NCBI RefSeq assembly: GCF_949987515.2
Contig: NC_082701.1
Coordinates: 41,247,755 to 41,311,754 of the forward strand
DNA: 64,000 nt
Direction: 5' to 3'
Source: Delphinus delphis
Lineage: Eukaryota > Chordata > Mammalia > Artiodactyla > Delphinidae
Every line of letters starts with the position of its first letter. Within the stretch, counting starts at the first letter, position 1. The position numbers and the translations under genes were made by a program. Positions 58,355-64,000 of this stretch are shown piece by piece. A model generated the notes under the pieces. It was not told the DNA's origin and made no database searches. It worked only from the letters and a program-made list of their open reading frames with translations.

Positions 58355-58589
58355 GACGAGGACCTGAGCCCCGAATCTGTCAGGAGAGGTAGCTGGTCCC
58401 TGCAGCAGATGTGAGAAAGCATTTTCCCAGCATCTTGTTCCCACCCAAAATAGCCCGCCGTGAAAGTCCTGCTGCCATCTGCACCTCCCGTGAGGACAGC
58501 AAGTGCTACTTGCAAACGGTGAGCCACGGCACCCAATCGGGCCCGTCTCTCCCCTCCCCCCGCCGCGCACAGCGCACCCCTCCCGCAGT

Positions 58590-58920
58590 GAACACACCCT
58601 CACAGACCCACATGCAAGCCACGCGGCTGCAGAGACACGTACGTGCACACAAGTTGCGTGCTTACACACTCATGTGCTCACACCTGCACATGCTCACTCA
58701 GACACACTATGCCCACTCCCACAAAGCCACATTTGGACGCACTCGTGTAGCTACCCTAGACGTGGCTTGCCGCCTATGTAAAGCTGTCGGTGGTCAGACG
58801 TATCGCCTGCGTCTATCCCACACGCACTCGCGCACGGCGCACCCAGGCCCATACCCCACGCTCCGCCACACCGCTCGCACAGGCACAGACACACCCCACT
58901 CCTGACGTGCACATGCATCG
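58590..58920. repeat. CA-rich, CpG-containing low-complexity region
   Basis: Irregular CACAC, CACG and CTCACA units over 330 bases, with unusually many CpG for intron 7. Confidence 0.7.
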
Positions 58921-58924
58921 TGCA

Positions 58925-59580
58925 CACTCCCCGATAAGCCTCTACTGAGGATATTAGAGGGCGCGGAGGGGCAGGAGAGGAGGGAAGGGGAGCCACGCTG
59001 AGCCCCAAACCAGGTCCCCCCAGGAAGGGCCGCCTTCCCGTCGTCACGGCTTGCTCGCCTGAGGATGTGTTGGTTGGGCTTCTCCAGCCATAATCAGGGG
59101 AGGAGTGGGCAGAGGTACTCATCCAGAAGTTCTCAGACCAAGAGGTCAGCCTGGACTCTCCAGGAGGACAGTACATTCACCCCCAACAGCACCTGCTCTC
59201 CCCAGCCCAGCCCAGCAGCTGCCAGTCTTAGAGGTCACAGCTGGAAAGGACTTCACAGTTCATCTCCTCCGACCACCACCCCCACCCCGACCACCTCCAC
59301 CACCAAATGTGCCCGGAAGGCAAAGCTCCTGAGAAGGTCGTGGCTTATCAAAGCCGCACACCGAGCTGGTGGCCCCGCTGCAAACTCACAACCTCAGAGC
59401 CCCCTGCTCTCTACCATACTGCCTCCAGAACGAAGCGTTTGGGGCTTTGGGGGGGATCAGAACCCCCTTGAGAATCAGATAATAACTTCTGAAATATGGG
59501 CTCTCCCTCTGCAAACGCCCAGGTGCACACACAATGGACCGCATTCAATTCAGGGGGTCTCCAGCCACTGGAAGCTCCCA
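58925..59580. other. Intron 7, nothing recognised
   Basis: GC-moderate, no named repeat; the 189-codon open frame over 59065-59634 has no recognisable domain. Confidence 0.4.
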
Positions 59581-59584
59581 CAGG

Positions 59585-59770
59585 AGAGCCGTTCTCAAAC
59601 TCTGGTGGGCCAGAGAACCACCCAGGCACTTTAAACTCCTGACCTCCAGACCCCAAGCCCAGAGGTTCTGATTGTGTAGGCCTCAGGCAGGTGCAGGCAT
59701 CTACACTGATTACAAGGATCCCGAGAGTCTGATGCAGGGGTATCCGAAGACCAGTCTAGAAGACTTTGGT
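59585..59770 (+). repeat. MER5-type DNA transposon fossil
   Basis: 'ccgttctcaaactctggtgg', 'cagaggttctgattgtgtag', 'gagtctgatgcaggggtatc' match MER5A order. Confidence 0.8.
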
Positions 59771-59774
59771 CGGT

Positions 59775-60599
<825 letters not shown>

Positions 60600-60754
60600 T
60601 AGGCACTGGGGGAGGGATGGATGTAAGAGAGACAGAAGCCACAGGCCCTACCTCAGGGCTGTCTACACTCACAGGGAGGGAGCAGAAGGGATGAGAAGAG
60701 GATGAAACTGTGCTGAGGCCAGCCTGAGCCCCTCCCGCTGCTAGGGGGCTTCAG

Positions 60755-61165
60755 ACATGCGTGTGTCTGCACCCTCACACTCACCACACACCACACTCAC
60801 ACACCACATATGCACACACATACACCACACGCACTCCACATACGCCACTCACACACGTGCCCCACACACACATCACGCAGTTATACCACACTCACATACG
60901 ACATACGCACACACATATATCACACACACTTATACCACACTCACGTACTACTTACAAATACACATGTACACCACACGCACACCACATGCACACACACACA
61001 CCACTCACGCATCACACACACTTATACCACACTCACACGCAACATCTGCACACACATACACCACACACTCCACACACATATATCACACACAGTTATACCG
61101 TGCTCACACACACTGCTCACAAATACACACATACGCCACACGCACACCCCATGCACACACACACA
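60755..61165. repeat. CA-rich minisatellite, intron 8
   Basis: About 410 bases of irregular repeats built from CACACA, CATACACCACAC, CACTTATACCACACTCAC and similar units on the + strand. Higher-order units of roughly 60-110 bases recur, for example TTATACC(A/G)(C/T) near 60881, 60930, 61022 and 61093. Confidence 0.9.
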
Positions 61166-61169
61166 CCCC

Positions 61170-62080
61170 TGCCCTCCTGGTGGCCCATCACCCGAGCAGC
61201 GCCTTCCGTGGTCCAGGCAGGTTTCAGGAAGGATCACTCCTGCAGTGCTTATCAGTCCCGAGCAGGGAGAGCAAGGGCACCCCTGCGCTCCTGGCCACCA
61301 ACAGTCCGGGAGCTGTCACCCTCAGGAGGCAGCTGGACAAAGCCTCTGAAAGCTTCTCACACGACAAACAGTGGCTTCAGTCACTGAGCGCTCCGGGGGC
61401 ACGTCAGCCTTCCCACTGCCTCCCTCCCCCCAGCCCCGGGATGGCTCCAGGGACTCCAGAATCCCTCAGGGAAGTCCAGGCCCAACACCGTCCCCAGGAC
61501 CGCCTGAGTCTCAGCCTAGCAAACGGGACCTGCAGAGCAGTGGCCTGCATCCCAGAGGGGGCTGGCGACGGCCAAAGGCCGCTGGGAGTCACTGCGGGGA
61601 GCCGGCGGGCAGCGGCGACCAGGGGCCTCTAGAGCGCCACATCCTGCCTCTCAGCACGGTGACCTTGTTCCCAAACCGGGTCCCATGGCCAGATTTCATT
61701 CTGCCTTGTTTACTCGTTTTTGTGAAAAGATACACAAAATCACAGAAATTGAATCGCACCAGGGAACATATTTAGTAATTACCCTTTCTTGCTAGGAATC
61801 AAATGTTAAGAACTCAAGTGTATCCCGATCTTGTGAACTGTGGAGTTGTCAGGCCTCGGAAGTGATGAGTAATTCTGTCCCCCCAGGACAGACAAGGAAC
61901 CAGCCATACTGGGAGACCAGGCCCTCCCGTGACCCCCTCCAAGCTCTAGCACCTGCTCCAAAATCCCATCTCAGCCCAGAGACTGGGGAGGGGCCCCAGC
62001 CCAGCCACGTGGAGGGAGGTCTCTCTCTCTTTCTCTACCTTGGCGCCGTTCTTCTGGCCTGACCACCCCCTTCCTGCCTT
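61170..62080. other. Intron 8, nothing recognised
   Basis: No gene or named repeat. A GC-rich patch lies at about 61560-61625. Confidence 0.45.
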
Positions 62081-62088
62081 TCTTGCAG

Positions 62089-62157
62089 CTGATCAAAGAC
62101 AAGCTATTAGACCTGCTTGGCAAAGAAGAGGAGGAAAGGAGCCACGATGAGAACGTG
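62089..62157 (+). CDS. ASIC2: ASIC2 exon 9 (proximal cytoplasmic tail)
   Basis: 69-bp exon of exactly 23 codons, in phase 0 at both ends (acceptor TTTCTTGCAG, donor gtgagg). It encodes LIKDKLLDLLG then KEEEERSHDENV, residues 457-479, the highly charged start of the intracellular C-terminus. Compared with the human sequence as I recall it, three residues differ (Glu to Asp, Asp to Glu, Gly to Arg), which makes it the most diverged of the seven exons. The terminal exon, carrying the last ~33 residues and the PDZ-binding end, is not in the remaining 1.8 kb. Confidence 0.95.
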
Positions 62158-62225
62158 GTGAGGGCAGCCCGGGGTTTGCAGGTTGCTTAGTCCCTCTAGC
62201 ACATACAGGCCATGTTAACCCAGAT

Positions 62226-62254
62226 GCGGGGGCCGGGTGGGGCCGGAGGGCGGG
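62226..62254 (+). other. G-quadruplex motif downstream of exon 9
   Basis: Five G-runs of three or more separated by 1-5 bases, 70 bp after the exon 9 donor. Confidence 0.75.
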
Positions 62255-62594
62255 CCGTGCTTCGTTGCACACCTTTCCATGGCTTGTGACACTCTGCAGC
62301 TCCCAAATCCAAGGACACTCCAACTGAGCCTCGAGCCTCTCTCTGAGACTCACCCCAGAGCCCAGTAGTAAGCCGTGGATGCAGCGGAGACCAGGAGATG
62401 CTTCTGCCTGGACCAATCCGGCTTCTCCCAGGCCAGAGGCCACGCCCCTCTTCTCATGCCTTGGGAGAACCGGAGAGGCTCTGCGTAGGTCCACTCCCTT
62501 ATTCTGCGGGGCGGCAGAATACAAGCAGGGATGTCCCTGGCATTCTGCCCTATTTTGAAGGGGACGTAGGGTGTGCGGCCCTGTGAATTTGGTA

Positions 62595-62780
62595 GTGGCA
62601 GTAATACCCATTAGAACTGCTAACCACTGTACATGCCTGGGACATGTCAGGCACTGTGCTAAGTGCCCTTAAGGCACTCATCATTTCAACCCGACAGTCA
62701 CCCTAGAGGAAGGTCTGTGCATGAGGCGGCTGCAGCTCAGACCAAGGTTACACTGCAGGTGAGTGTCAGAGCTGGGCACA
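62595..62780 (+). repeat. MIR element
   Basis: 'catgtcaggcactgtgctaa', 'gtgcccttaaggcactcatc' and 'agtgtcagagctgggc' in MIR order. Confidence 0.8.
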
Positions 62781-62789
62781 AAGCGTCCC

Positions 62790-63135
62790 TAACCACCACT
62801 GTCCTCCTCCGCCTCTCATTCCTCGAGCCAGAGAGGGGCAGCACCTCTTATGCTGCTAATTCTTCTTCCCTAACTCAGTCTGCTCCTGGACCCCGGTCTC
62901 CACTGAAGGTTGCAGGTATCGCTGGCTTTCCCCAAGTCAGCACCCCGGCCCCAAGAGACCACCCCATTCGATGGGCACTTGCCCCCTTAAAATCATAACA
63001 TGCCAAATGGACCCCAGCCCCCTCCTCCTGCTTGGGCTCCCACTTCTGTTCCAGACACTATTTCTCTACCCATCTCCCAGGCTAAAAATCTCACTTTGAT
63101 TCTCTGGGGTTTGAACAGAAGACAGCTTCTGTTGA
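62790..63135. other. Intron 9, nothing recognised
   Basis: No exon 10 sequence of ASIC2 is seen. Confidence 0.45.
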
Positions 63136-63139
63136 GGAG

Positions 63140-63330
63140 AGAGCAGTGTGGAAGGAGGCCAGGCTCTGGACTCAGCTACCTGCCTGGATCCCAGGTCCCC
63201 GCTTCCCAGCCTCGTGTGCCTGGGGCTCGTTACTTCCCTTTCTGATCATCTGCTAAATCACTGGGGCTTCAGGGAGTGCCATTCGGATTAAGTGAGGCCA
63301 GGCCTGTAAAGCCGTGAGCTTTGCCTAGTT
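63140..63330 (+). repeat. MIR fragment
   Basis: 'ggctctggactcagctacct' then 'cgttacttccctttctgatc' and 'ggattaagtgaggccaggc'. Confidence 0.6.
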
Positions 63331-63334
63331 TATA

Positions 63335-64000
63335 ATGAGCGAGTAGAGGCTCCCTCCCCCTGCCCGAGCCGCATTCTTGGCACCGAATTCTGCTTCCATC
63401 CCTCCCAGCCTCCAGCCCTCCGCAGCCTGGGAATCACCTGGAAAACTCAAAGCTATCTCAGCCCCACCCTGTTCAGGGACCCAAGACCACTCTTCCCTGG
63501 GGCCAGCCTAACCTAAAGGTCCTTCAGGCAGCTGCGATCAGGGGTCAGGGTTCTGGCTGGGGGCCTCCACTGCTTGGCCTCAGCGATTGGCACCCCCTGC
63601 CCCAGGCTTGGCCACAGACCAGCCCTCCTCCAGCCCAGGCTGACCCAACAGAGACCCCAAGGGCGAGGGTAGGATGGGCCATCCAAGCTCCAAAGGTACA
63701 CACCACTCAGATGTCGCTTCAGGTGACACATCAGGGGACCGCGAGAGAGAAGGTCAAACCAGTCGCTAAGCCCCATCCCCTCTCTGCGGGTGCAGGGGGG
63801 GGGGGGGTGTGCCTAGGTGGAGAATGGAGAGGATTCTAAAGGCAATGAGGCCACTTCAGCCTCATGGTCCAAGATGGCAAGCCAGCGCGTGAGATGTCTG
63901 GGGCAGAGCAGCTGTGCCCCGGGAGAGCCCACAGTGGGCAGCGTGGTTCCCGGGGCCTGGGCTGGGCTGCGCGGGGGCATCGTGATGAACTTTTGCTGAA
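63335..64000. other. Intron 9 to window end, nothing recognised
   Basis: A short MER5-like piece at 63425-63485 and a G-run at 63796-63808. No coding exon. Confidence 0.45.

Noticed and set aside
60755..61165. CRISPR-like array
   Set aside because: The repeats are irregular CA-rich units without unique spacers, in a mammalian intron.
60757..61632. Longest open frame in the window (291 codons, + strand)
   Set aside because: Its first half is a CA-rich minisatellite read as His/Thr repeats and the rest has no domain; it lies in ASIC2 intron 8. The overlapping 208- and 179-codon frames are the same artefact.
62158..64000. ASIC2 terminal exon 10
   Set aside because: No sequence encoding the expected STCDTMPN start was found after a pyrimidine-AG acceptor; the exon lies beyond the window.

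Overview
The window is non-coding-rich mammalian nuclear DNA carrying the 3' half of one gene, ASIC2 (acid-sensing ion channel 2; BNC1/MDEG), on the + strand. Seven coding exons are present. Their lengths, phases and translated residues match exons 3-9 of the ten-exon ASIC2 gene and encode residues about 236-479 of the 512-residue ASIC2a protein. All have AG/GT borders and none has a frameshift or stop, so the gene looks intact. Exons 1-2 lie upstream of the window and the terminal exon 10 lies downstream. Only 731 of 64,000 bases are coding.

The organism is most likely a cetacean. The window holds many low-divergence tRNA-derived SINEs of the CHR type (cetacean/hippo/ruminant group) in the short high-GC form abundant in whales and dolphins. 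I see no BovB or Bov-A elements, which argues against a ruminant. This rests on recalled repeat sequences, not on a database search.

Layout: 1-2867 is the end of intron 2, with two inverted SINEs and an old repeat. 2868-2995 is exon 3. 2996-50923 is intron 3 (48 kb), which holds nearly all the mobile DNA: a 5'-truncated L1 of 2.8 kb inserted inside an older L1, nine CHR-type SINEs, MIR, L2 and MER5-type fossils, microsatellites, a 175-bp near-identical duplication, a 51-bp perfect duplication exactly 1500 bp apart, and a CpG-rich patch near 40.3-40.7 kb. 50924-62157 holds exons 4-9, with small introns carrying two SINEs, L2/MIR/MER5 fossils and CA-rich repeats. 62158-64000 is the start of intron 9.

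The exons together encode the lower extracellular domain (palm, thumb and knuckle parts, ten cysteines, two N-glycosylation sites), the second transmembrane helix with the degenerin glycine and the GAS selectivity filter, and the start of the cytoplasmic tail. I found no second protein-coding gene, tRNA or rRNA gene, CRISPR array or operon-like system. All other open frames are short and lie in repeats or low-complexity DNA. I see no evidence for a new biological system; the observations of interest concern genome structure.
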